From positions 1 to 64,000 of the forward strand of contig NZ_JADIJK010000024.1 in assembly GCF_017355205.1 (NCBI RefSeq): a stretch of DNA of 64,000 bases, given 5' to 3'. How positions within the stretch are numbered: position 1 is the stretch's first letter; each line of letters starts with the position of its first letter. The position numbers were made by a program, and so were the translations under genes. Positions 22,776-31,768 of the stretch are shown here, piece after piece. The DNA is from Bacillus sp. SD088 (lineage in GTDB: Bacteria > Bacillota > Bacilli > Bacillales > Bacillaceae_C). Under the pieces are notes generated by a model. That model saw only the letters and a program-made list of their open reading frames with translations. It had not been told where the DNA came from and searched no databases.

Positions 22776-24395
22776 CTATTTCCGCTTTAAAATCAGCTCA
22801 TCCACTTCAAAATCGATATCCTCGCCCTTGTAGGCGGGATCTGCTCGTTCAATAATGAGCGGAATCACTTCATTTGCAGATAGCTGGAATGGTCCTATAT
22901 TTGTAAGGTTGTCCCCTGCCGCAACATGCGAATGCTCTCCGATCTGGATACGATATCGCGCCTTTGGATCAGCTTTTCCTGTTACAGTTAAGGTTACCTC
23001 TCCCTCTTGCTGACTAGCAAGATAGGCCGCCAGCTGGACAATTGTTTGTTTTGTAGAAAAATAAGAGCCTTCATCCTTGTAATTATGGCGAGAACTAAGA
23101 TCTTGCTTATGAAGATTCCACTCTCCAGCTTTTTCCTCCACTGTAAGGTTGGGAATAAGTGTGGGCTTTGCACTTAATTCCACTTTAACAACAGGTAAAA
23201 TCTCGTCATGAGGTTTACTGGATAAAGTAATCACAACATCATTGTTGTCAAATTGCCAGTTAAGTGGCTTTCCTGTTCCCTCTTCTAGCACTTGCTTTAC
23301 ATCTGTTGTCAGGCCTGGTAATCGGAGTTTTCCTTCTTCTGGCCAATCCATCACATATAAAAATAGCTCCTGATCTTTCGCCATTACTTCTCCCCAAGCT
23401 TGCGTTCCAAATAAGGTCGCAGATGAATCTAAGCAGGCATGCTGATGGCGTTTTAACCAGTCGCCGATTCCTTTTAATACATCTGCTTCATATTCCACAA
23501 TCGAGCCATCCCCACGCGGCCCAATATTCAACAAGTAGTTCCCGCCATTCGCTCTTACCTTCACAAGGCTTTTCACAAGCTCTTGCACCTTTCCAGTAAG
23601 ATCCTTTCTTTCTTGCCAGCTTCGATAGCCCCAAGTCGAATGGTAAATGGACGCTGGTGTCTGCCAAGCTCCATCGAGCGGAACAGAAGGCACTTCATTA
23701 TCCCCTAATGTACGAAAATCCCCTTGATTATTCCAAATCCGGCTATTCACGGCAGCTTTTGGTTGATATTCGCGCACAATCTGCTTAAATCGCTTGCTTT
23801 GTTCAAGGGTAGGAGCCCCCATATCAAACCATAACTCGACTATCGCTCCATAGTTCGTTAAAAGCTCTTGTAATTGCTCTTCAATGATTTTGTCAATCGA
23901 CTCAGGAATTTCATTGCAGTTATTATGATCAAACTCATGTCCCTGGTGCCAATCAACAAGAGAATAGTAGAGTCCCAGTTTTAATCCTTGTTTTTGGCAT
24001 TCTTCCGCTAATAATTTTAAGGCATCTTTTCCAAATGGTGTACGATCAACAATATTATAATCGGTTGTTTCCGTCTTAAACATGGAAAATCCATCATGAT
24101 GCTTTGTTGTCAAAACAATATAGCGCATGCCCGCATCCTTGGCAAGCTGACAAATTTCTTTTGGATTAAAATGTTCGGCTGTAAACTGCTTGGCCACCTC
24201 AAGATATTCCGCCTCTGAAATATTGGCCCACATTTGAATCTGCTCATTATATCCTTTTGTTTCAGGTTGTCCCTTCCAGACCCCGCCAATTTCTGAATAC
24301 AGCCCCCAATGAATAAACATCCCATATTCTAACTGCTGCCAAGCCTCTACTCGTGAATCATTAATTGTGTGAATGTTTGCAGTAATCCCCTTCAT
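22776..24395 (-). CDS. Alpha-L-fucosidase, glycoside hydrolase family 29
   Basis: 539-residue retaining glycosidase that removes terminal alpha-L-fucose. The N-terminal TIM barrel holds FGMFIHWGLYS-like EYGMFIHWGLYS, TTKHHDGF near 97 and the nucleophile D191 in VELWFDMG; NGGNYLLNIGPRGDG is another family motif. Residues about 330-539 are beta-sandwich. There is no signal peptide, so it acts on imported oligosaccharides inside the cell. GAGGAGG precedes the ATG, and a cre site overlaps the leader, indicating carbon catabolite repression. It is monocistronic with no sugar transporter beside it. Confidence 0.93.
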   Translation of the reverse strand: MKGITANIHTINDSRVEAWQQLEYGMFIHWGLYSEIGGVWKGQPETKGYNEQIQMWANISEAEYLEVAKQFTAEHFNPKEICQLAKDAGMRYIVLTTKHHDGFSMFKTETTDYNIVDRTPFGKDALKLLAEECQKQGLKLGLYYSLVDWHQGHEFDHNNCNEIPESIDKIIEEQLQELLTNYGAIVELWFDMGAPTLEQSKRFKQIVREYQPKAAVNSRIWNNQGDFRTLGDNEVPSVPLDGAWQTPASIYHSTWGYRSWQERKDLTGKVQELVKSLVKVRANGGNYLLNIGPRGDGSIVEYEADVLKGIGDWLKRHQHACLDSSATLFGTQAWGEVMAKDQELFLYVMDWPEEGKLRLPGLTTDVKQVLEEGTGKPLNWQFDNNDVVITLSSKPHDEILPVVKVELSAKPTLIPNLTVEEKAGEWNLHKQDLSSRHNYKDEGSYFSTKQTIVQLAAYLASQQEGEVTLTVTGKADPKARYRIQIGEHSHVAAGDNLTNIGPFQLSANEVIPLIIERADPAYKGEDIDFEVDELILKRK

Positions 24396-24414
24396 ACGTC
24401 ATCCTCCTCTATAG

Positions 24415-24428
24415 TGACAGCGCTTTTA
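24415..24428 (-). promoter_or_regulatory. cre site (CcpA operator) before the fucosidase gene
   Basis: Minus strand TAAAAGCGCTGTCA, 13 of 14 to the cre consensus TGWAARCGYTWWCA-type pattern. It lies 20-33 bases upstream of the start codon, downstream of any likely promoter, a roadblock position. Confidence 0.7.
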
Positions 24429-24518
24429 CTTTTCTATCTTCTAACTTATTATATGGTGAGAGGAAGATATTTCAATCATTCCTCCTCTCCATATCTATTT
24501 TTCTTAGAAGCTGCCCTT

Positions 24519-25799
24519 CTACATATCAAATCCCATTGCAGATGAATACTCATCTGTTTCCCATTCTTGTGTTCTAGCTTTTTCATTTGCAACTTTTAAA
24601 TTTTGAATCAATGTATTCAGATCAACCGATTGTTCATAGTGCCATTGCAGGGCTGCAGATGTGTAGAGCTCATTTAACTGCGCCACAGAAAATGTCTCTG
24701 TTTGTCTTCCCAGATAAAGAATATCCTCTTTTTCTAAAAAACGATCGATTTTTTTGCCAAGCAAATATTTTTCCCTTAAAGCGAGGCTTGGCGTCTTAAT
24801 TTCATAGGCACGGTCAAATCGTCCCGCACGATTTATCAAAGCAGGGTCAATTCTCTCCGGGTAATTCGTCGTCCCAATTAGGAAAAGCCCTTCTTTGGAT
24901 GTCGCTCCATCTAAAGCATTTAGAAAAACGGAACGTGCGGATTCTGGCATGGAATCAATATCTTCTATCACCAATACCATCGGGGCCATCTTGGCGACAA
25001 TAGAAAATACCTCTTGAATCGAGTAACTAGAAGTGTATTCTGTAATCTGCCAGTAAGCCACAGGTGCATCAATACTTCCTGCGATCGACTTTACGAGAGT
25101 TGTTTTTCCATTGCCAGGAGGCCCGTATAGCAATATCCCTCGTTTATACGGAATATTGTACGTTTTGAAAAATTCCCCACTCTCATTGAAAAACTCGTCA
25201 ATCGAGCGATATACCTCATTTTTCAAGTCTTCTTCTAAGAGGACATCCTCTCTGCTGACTTGCTGGGTAATCCATTCCTTCGTTCTCTCGACTCCATCCT
25301 CTGTATCGGTAAAAACCGTCACGCTTCCCTTCATAATCTCTTTTTGACGTTCATAGACGTAGGTCAAAAAGAGTAACAGAGCATGATCATTTTCAGCTAA
25401 AATAAACTCTCTCTCATAATCAGCATGACTTTGAAAAATAGGTAATTTTATTAGGCCGACCTGATGCTCGGGATAATAATAGACTGAGTTATTTAGAGAG
25501 GGTTTAATAACAAAGCCTTGTTGATCTCCATTTTGTTCATAGGTAATCATCCCTGTTTCGAGATAATCAAAAATATTTGCCACAAGCTGAGCTTTGCCAA
25601 CTTCAATATCCTCCTGAAGCACAGACCAAATCTCTTCTTGTCCCTCACTGTCTAAAAATAACCTTAGAGTGTGACCTGCTTTTTCCCTCATCACCTGCAA
25701 TATTTGCTTCAGCACATACCCATAATCATGATAATTCGGGAGAATCTCACGTGTATTTTCGAGCATGCGAATAATAAACGAACTTTCTTTCAAATGCAT
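24519..25799 (-). CDS. AAA+ ATPase, YjoB-like
   Basis: About 426 residues, near the 423 of B. subtilis YjoB, a sigma-W-controlled AAA+ protein with proposed chaperone-like activity. The N-terminal 200 residues are a unique domain; the AAA+ module follows with Walker A GPPGNGKTT, Walker B VLVIEDIDSM, sensor 1 IGTTNYPE and the arginine finger in NRAGRFDRAY. Start choice: ATG 25799 sits three bases after AAGGAG, or TTG 25793 with nine bases; longer in-frame starts to 25922 have no SD. No clear sigma-W promoter was found upstream. Monocistronic. Confidence 0.8.
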   Translation of the reverse strand: MHLKESSFIIRMLENTREILPNYHDYGYVLKQILQVMREKAGHTLRLFLDSEGQEEIWSVLQEDIEVGKAQLVANIFDYLETGMITYEQNGDQQGFVIKPSLNNSVYYYPEHQVGLIKLPIFQSHADYEREFILAENDHALLLFLTYVYERQKEIMKGSVTVFTDTEDGVERTKEWITQQVSREDVLLEEDLKNEVYRSIDEFFNESGEFFKTYNIPYKRGILLYGPPGNGKTTLVKSIAGSIDAPVAYWQITEYTSSYSIQEVFSIVAKMAPMVLVIEDIDSMPESARSVFLNALDGATSKEGLFLIGTTNYPERIDPALINRAGRFDRAYEIKTPSLALREKYLLGKKIDRFLEKEDILYLGRQTETFSVAQLNELYTSAALQWHYEQSVDLNTLIQNLKVANEKARTQEWETDEYSSAMGFDM

Positions 25800-25982
25800 A
25801 ATCTCCTTCAAGCTATTATTTGACCTCTCCTTAGAGTATAAAAAAATATGGGTTACGTAAAGAGCGAAATTGTTTTGGTTATGAAAAAGAAAGCTTTTCA
25901 TCAACAATGGTTCGTCATTCAAAGCAAACTTCCACTCAATATCGCTGTTAGGTTAAGCTTAGAAGCTGTGTCAGTGTCTATT

Positions 25983-26999
25983 TCATGGTTTCAGGGGAAA
26001 TCCATATATACTGGCTAATTTGTCTGGATTATTTTTGGTGATCGTGGAAGCAAAGCCTATACATAATAAAACCTGATCAGGATCTTGATCCCTAGGTAAA
26101 TAAATCCCCATCCCTTCAGGCTCCCTAAATGGGAGATTATTTGCTATTCCAATCCATTGCTTATCCACAATTTCTCTGGTTTTCCAATCCATTGTAGTAA
26201 TATGCGTATTGCCGTTGGGCTTTTGAGAGTCTCTTGTTCCGTAGTCATTTCCTTCTAATAAGTAGAGATAATTTCCGTACGATGCAAACCCTTGAAATGT
26301 CCCAAGTTTCGGCTGGGCCATCTTTGCAATCGGTTGAAAACGATGCTGCTTCACATCTGCTAATTGGTATAAAGCAAAATAGAATTTTCCGTTTTGGCGA
26401 TATCTCATCGTTAGAAGCTGATGGGCATGATCAATATCCACCGTTGTATGATCGATATTTGGCAAAAAATCAAATTTTTCCAATATAGAAGCGTTTGGAT
26501 TAATGGTTTTGCCATCCCTAAATGGAAATCTGGCAATTCTTGTACCCCAACCATTTTTTCCTGTGCCTGCAACAGCGTCGGTTTCCGTCCAAATATATAC
26601 CTCATCATTGCTTGGTTCAACGCCAATGGAAACACCATGACCAAATCCTCGCAAATACATATGGCCAAGTTTATGACCCTTGATATCCAATTTCGTTAAA
26701 ACCAAATCACCATTGCTTGCTCGCTCCGCTCCTCTTACAGCTGTCTTTTCGTCTGGAAATCGATATCCCTTTTCCATCACTTGCACAGTATAAATATGCT
26801 GATGCCGATCATCAAAACCGATCCCTTGAAGAACTGTGCTATTTTGCAAAGGCTTCTCCCGAAAAATTTCTAGCGCCTGTCCCTTTACATCAAATGGCTG
26901 GGTAAGAGGGATCTTCGCTTGCACCTGAGTAGGCTGGAAAAGATACACTAGCAATCCCAGCAGGACCAAGAACAGATTTTTAAGAAAAATGATGTTCAC
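25983..26999 (-). CDS. Secreted TagC/helveticin J-like beta-propeller protein
   Basis: 338 residues. A signal peptide is evident (hydrophobic 8-22, cleavage probably after VQA near residue 28). The mature part is a repeated beta-structure with segments typical of the P68 RBP/TagC-like propeller: QGIGFDDRHQHIYTVQV, GHMYLRGFGHGVSIGVE, DEVYIWTETDA, FQGFASYGNYLYLLEG. B. subtilis TagC (DinC) and helveticin J share this fold; so do phage receptor-binding proteins. A role at the cell wall or against polyglycerol-phosphate is possible, but nothing in the neighbourhood tells which. Confidence 0.75.
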   Translation of the reverse strand: MNIIFLKNLFLVLLGLLVYLFQPTQVQAKIPLTQPFDVKGQALEIFREKPLQNSTVLQGIGFDDRHQHIYTVQVMEKGYRFPDEKTAVRGAERASNGDLVLTKLDIKGHKLGHMYLRGFGHGVSIGVEPSNDEVYIWTETDAVAGTGKNGWGTRIARFPFRDGKTINPNASILEKFDFLPNIDHTTVDIDHAHQLLTMRYRQNGKFYFALYQLADVKQHRFQPIAKMAQPKLGTFQGFASYGNYLYLLEGNDYGTRDSQKPNGNTHITTMDWKTREIVDKQWIGIANNLPFREPEGMGIYLPRDQDPDQVLLCIGFASTITKNNPDKLASIYGFPLKP

Positions 27000-27251
27000 C
27001 CTTTCTGCTCAAACTATATGTATGTAGCTTTATCCTAGTAATGGAAAATATTCGCAGTGTGGTTCATCATTCGAGCAGATCATAATGAAGATTACAGCCG
27101 TATCCCCATATGAATGTTCGAGCAGTTCACTTTAAGCTCCTCTTTAAGTTCTTGATTTTAAAAGCATTTAAAACATATTTTAAAAAATAATTATTAATAA
27201 GGTGTCCTTTTGCGTCTATCGGATCTATATGGAGGATAGGAGGGATGCAAA
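27000..27251. other. Spacer with a repeated TTCGAGCAG
   Basis: TTCGAGCAG occurs at 27070 and 27117, 47 bases apart, in a divergent intergenic region between the TagC-like gene and the winged-helix gene. It could be a binding site pair. No gene is seen. Confidence 0.3.
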
Positions 27252-28106
27252 ATGGAGAAAATCATATTTGGAAAAGAATTAGCGAAAACAATTGGATTAA
27301 ATGAAAGTATTGTAGTCGAGAAGCTCTACGAGCACGTTGAAAAAGCAGGAACCCCTTTAAATGGACAGGTGTGGATTGAACGTACTTATGAAGAATGGCA
27401 GGAGGATTTTCCCTTCTGGTCGATTTCCACCATTAAACGAATCTTTGCTTCTTTAAAAAAACAAGGCTTGATCCTAATAGAGCAACACGGCAAACACCGC
27501 TATGATCGCACTAATTGGTATGCTCTTAGTGAGAATGGGACCAATATTCTCCCTCGCCAAAAGCTCACGGCGAATAAGCAGGGGGTGACGACGAATAAGA
27601 GAGATGCGACGGCGAATAAATCTGAACTAACGACGAATAAAACGCTCGCAACGACGAGTAAACTTAAAAACACCTTTCAGGCAAGCTCTGAGATAAATAC
27701 ACCACAGATGAAGGTGGAGACCCAAGAGAAAATAGCACTTATTCAAAAACATCTAAAGAGACTGCATTTTTTCCCACTTCGCTCATCACAAAAAGAAGAA
27801 TTGGCCTATGCTTGTAAAACCTTTTCGCTTAAAGAAATTTTACAAGCCTTAGAAACCACTGCGGAGCGTGCGATTTTCGCCTGGAAGTATGCTTATAAAG
27901 TTTTATTAACACAGCAAACATCCGTCCCAACCACAACGAAGCGAAAAATCATTCGGACAGAAAAAGTACCTGATTGGTTTCAGCAAGAAGTACAGACGAG
28001 CAAGAGCACTAAAAGAAAATGGGATCAAGAGACATTGGCAAGGAAACGGCGATTACAGGAGATTCAAAAAACATATCGACCACAGGGAAACACAGGACTC
28101 TGTTAA
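27252..28106 (+). CDS. Winged-helix protein with heptapeptide repeats, DnaD/phage replication-like
   Basis: 284 residues. The N-terminal 95 residues look like the winged helix of phage-type replisome organisers (ELAKTIGLNESIVVEKLYEHV, DFPFWSISTIKRIFASLKKQGLI, RTNWYALSENG). Residues 106-138 are five heptapeptides of the form T-(A/T)-N-K-x-x-x, encoded by exact 21-bp units. A helical C-terminal domain (LKEILQALETTAERAIFAWKYAYKVLL) recalls DnaD-like domains, and the end is strongly basic. It is not in a prophage. AGGAGGG precedes the ATG. Function is probably DNA binding; no more can be said. Confidence 0.65.
   Translation: MEKIIFGKELAKTIGLNESIVVEKLYEHVEKAGTPLNGQVWIERTYEEWQEDFPFWSISTIKRIFASLKKQGLILIEQHGKHRYDRTNWYALSENGTNILPRQKLTANKQGVTTNKRDATANKSELTTNKTLATTSKLKNTFQASSEINTPQMKVETQEKIALIQKHLKRLHFFPLRSSQKEELAYACKTFSLKEILQALETTAERAIFAWKYAYKVLLTQQTSVPTTTKRKIIRTEKVPDWFQQEVQTSKSTKRKWDQETLARKRRLQEIQKTYRPQGNTGLC
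27569..27661 (+). repeat. In-gene 21-bp tandem repeat, five units, GGCGAATAA core
   Basis: The core (G/A)CGAATAA starts at 27569, 27590, 27611, 27632 and 27653, an exact 21-base period, in frame. It is the reverse complement of the core of the intergenic array at 17315. Confidence 0.85.
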
Positions 28107-28167
28107 ATCTTATGTTTTTTACATATTTTTACCGTTCTCACACAGACTACAGGTGGAGGTGATAGAA

Positions 28168-28314
28168 ATGGCAAAGAGAACAGAGAGTCATTTGGAAGGA
28201 TTAAATCCGGAGAAAAGGCCAAGCCGCAATGTGGGCTATCAGGAAGAAATGTCCCAAGAACCGCTGAGCACCAAACAGAAATTAAATAATAAAAAGCGAA
28301 AAAAGAATCAATAA
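28168..28314 (+). CDS. sspO: Small acid-soluble spore protein O
   Basis: 48 residues, the same length as B. subtilis SspO. It starts MAKRTESHLEGLNPEK and ends KQKLNNKKRKKNQ, the hallmark basic tail of this family. AGGTGGAGGTGAT lies five bases before the ATG. SspO is a forespore protein controlled by sigma-G. In B. subtilis sspP follows; here an R2 repeat follows instead, and no sspP is visible. Confidence 0.85.
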   Translation: MAKRTESHLEGLNPEKRPSRNVGYQEEMSQEPLSTKQKLNNKKRKKNQ

Positions 28315-28436
28315 CAATACGGATTGTGCCATTTTCCAAACGATCCTTCCGACAGAGCAATAGGATCTCACTGGGCAGAGCATCGCTTTTGCTTGTTCTA
28401 TCCACCTTAGAAGACATTGTTAGTGATACCAAGGAA

Positions 28437-28638
28437 AAGGCTGGGACATAATTAAAACATTGAGCACCAAGGACGAACAATGTACTGCCTTAGCGGAGGA
28501 AATATACGTAGACTCCGGGCGAGTGGCAAGTCTCCTCAGGCTTCGCCTCCCGGGGTCTTGCCGAACTATTTCCGGAGCGGAAGTATATACCCTCTAGCAG
28601 TTCGTTTTTTCTTGGTAAAAATACTTATGTCCCAGCCC
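28437..28638. repeat. R2 element, copy 2
   Basis: Ends AGGCTGGGACA and TATGTCCCAGCC. Interior matches copy 1 at 15284 apart from a 51-bp core (28517-28567) that is the reverse complement of copy 1's core, with only a few mismatches. The region 28315-28436 before it holds no gene. Confidence 0.85.
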
Positions 28639-28654
28639 CTCATCCTGAATTCGT

Positions 28655-31600
28655 TCATTTCAATATAAATTGTGCCTGGCTATGCCCTTCTTTCGTTTTC
28701 TTTACTTCGAGAATGGCTGGAAAGATCGATTTAAGTTCTTGAACATGGGAAATGACCCCGATCATTCTCCCTAATTGTTGTAGGTCAACTAATGCATCAA
28801 TGGCTTTATTGAGAGCTTCTTCATCTAAAGTACCGAAACCCTCATCAATGAACATCGTTTCGATTGAAATATTCCCTTGGAAGCTCTGAATAACATCCGA
28901 CATCCCCAGAGCTAAACACAAAGAGGCATTGAATTTTTCACCACCGGATAATGTTTTCACATCACGCGTTTGCCCCGTATAAGCATCGTAAATATCAAGG
29001 GCTAAACCACTCTGTCTTCCATGAGATTCCTGGCGGTCGCTACGGATTAAATCGTACTGACCATTGGATAATTTTTTCAATCGTAAATTGGCTGCCTCAA
29101 TAATTTGCTCTAAATAGTCAATTTGCAGGTAACGCTCAAAAGAAACCTTTTGCTGATTTTGACCACGAATGACATCAAATAAATCGGTTAAAACGGCTAG
29201 TTGCCGTTCACTTTCACGAACACGTTTCTCTGCTTCTGTAATCTTGTCTCGCAATTGGATGGCTTCCACATGAATTTTCTTCGAATGCTCCCACTGATTA
29301 AGAGCTGTTTCATATGCCTGCTTAAACTCTTCCAATTGTTGTTGCAATTGTTGTAAATTCACTTCTTCTTTATCTTGCAAACTGATCTCTAATTCCTTTA
29401 CCTGCCCTTCGAGGAAGGATCGTGTTTGCTTAAATTGCTGAATCTCATTCTTTAATTCCGCGCGAGCCTCTTCAGACATCTTAGCAGAACGATAAAGCTC
29501 TTCTGTCGCAAATTCAGATTTTTGTAGCAAGGATTGGAATGTAGCTTCCATCTTCTTTCTCTTTGCTATTGTGTCCATTTGCTCCCGTTCAGTACTTTCC
29601 ACATTACTTATTGCTTTTGTTTTCTTGTCTTGGATATTCTGGAGCTGCTGCTGCACTTGCTCCCAAGCCTGTTCTAAGGCTATTTTTTCCTTTTTCGTAT
29701 TTTGCATTTGCGTTTCTAATTGCTTTAAAACACGTAATTCTTCTGGGATCGTTCGAATCCGCTCCATATAAAGCGTCTTTGTATTTTCTGCCTTCAACCG
29801 TTTTTCTTGATAAAGCTCCTCAAGCTCGTCTTTTTTCTTATCAAACTGCTTGAGCTCTTGTTGCTGTCCGTCCAAATCACTTTTCCATTTGGCAAGCAGC
29901 CGCTGGTCACTTTTTAACTTTTCAACCTCTTCACTTAAAACCTTTCCTTCCTTCTTTAATTGCTCCAATTTCATTGGCACTTCTTCTATAGTGAGATCAA
30001 GCACTTCGACATCATCTTGTCTATCTTGTAGCTGTTTCGTATTTGCAGTCCAATCAACTTTAAGCGCATGGTATTCATGTTCACAATGCTCCACCGTTTT
30101 TTTGAACGTTTCTAATTGCTCTTTTGAAATCATTCCCCCTTTGTCTGCCGCTTTCTTGGGATGCTCAAGACTTCCACAAACGGGGCAAGCCTCTCCATCA
30201 TGCAAATGGCTTGCTAATACAAGGGCTTGTTGATTGAACCAATTTTTTTCTTGCTCCAAGTACTCCGATTTTTTCTGTTCAAAAACCTGCTTTTTCTGCT
30301 GTAATTCTTGATCCAAACTGGTTTGTTTAAGTGCATATTTATGATACTCATGTAAAACCTTCCACTGCTCACGTTTCTCTGCTAATAAGTCATTTTTCTC
30401 TGGATACTTGCTAACACGCTTCTCCAGCTCCATAATCTGCTGTTGCCATTTCTCTACGGTATCCGCTTTTTCCTTTCGCTTCTGCTTAATTGCTTCAAGC
30501 TGAGTATGCGCTTGACTGACTTGTTGCTCAAGCACTTGAATCTGTTGCTTGACTTGATCAATTTCTTTGACTGTCGGGAGATAATCCTGTAATCGTGTGA
30601 GTTCTCGTCGTAGCTGTTCCCTTTTCTCTTCTTTGCCTTCCTCCTGTTGATACTTTTTCAGTGTCTGCTGATAATCAGCCTCTATTTGCTTCTTTGCGTG
30701 TACAGCCTGTTCATAGGCTTTCCGCTTCTTCTCTTCCTCTTCTCGCCACTCCTTTACCTGCTGCTCATAGGGCTCGATCGTGCTAGCGCGCTCAGCTAAT
30801 TCCCATTGTGTTTCCTTTTGCGCAAAAACAGGGAGCTGCTTAGCTAATTGTTGCAGCTGCTGGCGCTTGCTGGTAAGTTCCACAAATTTTTCATTCAATG
30901 CTTGAGCTTGATAAAATTCAGCCTGTTTTTCTGTATGTCGTTTGTACGCTTGTTCATATTGTTGATGATCTTGGAGTTTTTTTTCTTGATAATAGGCAAC
31001 CTCATCTTCCAGTCCTTGTAAAATTTGCTGAGTATTGTAATGATCTTGGGAGATCACTTGAAAAAATAAGGATCCCTCTCTAACAGGAAGTGTCGCTTGG
31101 ACATTTTGAATCAATGACGCTTTGACTCTTTCCTCTTGCTGAAACATCTCCTCCACTCGTTTTTTCCGATTTCGCAGTTTTTCCCCAATTTGCTGGTAAC
31201 GATCGGTCTTAAAAAGGCGTCGTAAAATATCTTCTTTGTTTTCCGTTTGCGAGGTTAATAGTTTCCGGAATTCACCTTGTGGGAGCATAACAATCTGCTT
31301 AAATTGCGCTTGTGTGAGCCCTAATAGAGACTCGACCTTTTTATCGATCTCAGAAACGATTTGCCGATCCACACAGGGAACTTCCCTGTCGTCTTCCATT
31401 TCAAAAAACTCGTAACGCTCACCGGTTTTGGTCTTATTTCCCTGTTTGACATGACCTAATTGCCGTAAAATTCGATATGTACGGTGGTGAAGCTCAAATA
31501 TTAATTCAACCGCGGTATGGATATCATCCTCTGCAAAATGACTTCGCAGCATGGTTTGATTTTCCCGATCCTGTCCACTTGCACTTCCGTATAAAGCAAA

Positions 31601-31747
31601 GCAAATCCCATCAAAAATTGTCGTTTTCCCAGCACCAGTATTGCCAGAAATTACAAAGATGGACTGCTCCTTTAGCTTTGTAAAATCAATAATTTCCGTA
31701 TCTTTATACGGGCCAAAAGCGGTCAGTCTTAACGTTAATGGGCGCAT
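28655..31747 (-). CDS. sbcC: Exonuclease SbcC, Rad50-like ATPase
   Basis: 1030-residue SMC-like ATPase of the SbcCD nuclease, which cuts hairpins and DNA ends blocked by protein. N-terminal half-site with Walker A GNTGAGKTTIFDG near 34; long coiled coils; the zinc hook CPVC near residue 520; C-terminal half-site with signature TLSGGEKFNASL, Walker B and FIDEGFGTLDEEAL. ATG is preceded by GGAAGGAAGG. It follows sbcD with a 21-base gap. SbcCD acts on long inverted repeats, of which this window has many. Confidence 0.95.
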   Translation of the reverse strand: MRPLTLRLTAFGPYKDTEIIDFTKLKEQSIFVISGNTGAGKTTIFDGICFALYGSASGQDRENQTMLRSHFAEDDIHTAVELIFELHHRTYRILRQLGHVKQGNKTKTGERYEFFEMEDDREVPCVDRQIVSEIDKKVESLLGLTQAQFKQIVMLPQGEFRKLLTSQTENKEDILRRLFKTDRYQQIGEKLRNRKKRVEEMFQQEERVKASLIQNVQATLPVREGSLFFQVISQDHYNTQQILQGLEDEVAYYQEKKLQDHQQYEQAYKRHTEKQAEFYQAQALNEKFVELTSKRQQLQQLAKQLPVFAQKETQWELAERASTIEPYEQQVKEWREEEEKKRKAYEQAVHAKKQIEADYQQTLKKYQQEEGKEEKREQLRRELTRLQDYLPTVKEIDQVKQQIQVLEQQVSQAHTQLEAIKQKRKEKADTVEKWQQQIMELEKRVSKYPEKNDLLAEKREQWKVLHEYHKYALKQTSLDQELQQKKQVFEQKKSEYLEQEKNWFNQQALVLASHLHDGEACPVCGSLEHPKKAADKGGMISKEQLETFKKTVEHCEHEYHALKVDWTANTKQLQDRQDDVEVLDLTIEEVPMKLEQLKKEGKVLSEEVEKLKSDQRLLAKWKSDLDGQQQELKQFDKKKDELEELYQEKRLKAENTKTLYMERIRTIPEELRVLKQLETQMQNTKKEKIALEQAWEQVQQQLQNIQDKKTKAISNVESTEREQMDTIAKRKKMEATFQSLLQKSEFATEELYRSAKMSEEARAELKNEIQQFKQTRSFLEGQVKELEISLQDKEEVNLQQLQQQLEEFKQAYETALNQWEHSKKIHVEAIQLRDKITEAEKRVRESERQLAVLTDLFDVIRGQNQQKVSFERYLQIDYLEQIIEAANLRLKKLSNGQYDLIRSDRQESHGRQSGLALDIYDAYTGQTRDVKTLSGGEKFNASLCLALGMSDVIQSFQGNISIETMFIDEGFGTLDEEALNKAIDALVDLQQLGRMIGVISHVQELKSIFPAILEVKKTKEGHSQAQFILK

Positions 31748-31768
31748 CCTTCCTTCCCTCCTTTTCCC

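Noticed and set aside
26161-26169. Perfect TTATCCACA inside the TagC-like gene
   Set aside because: Single box within coding sequence with no others near; chance or codon-driven.
27252-28106. Prophage replication gene cluster
   Set aside because: The winged-helix protein resembles phage replisome organisers, but neighbours are a TagC-like gene, sspO and sbcDC; no other phage genes are seen.
29563-30233. Ser/Cys-rich and Leu/Phe-rich frames opposite sbcC
   Set aside because: They are the antisense of Q/E/K-rich coiled coil and lack SDs.
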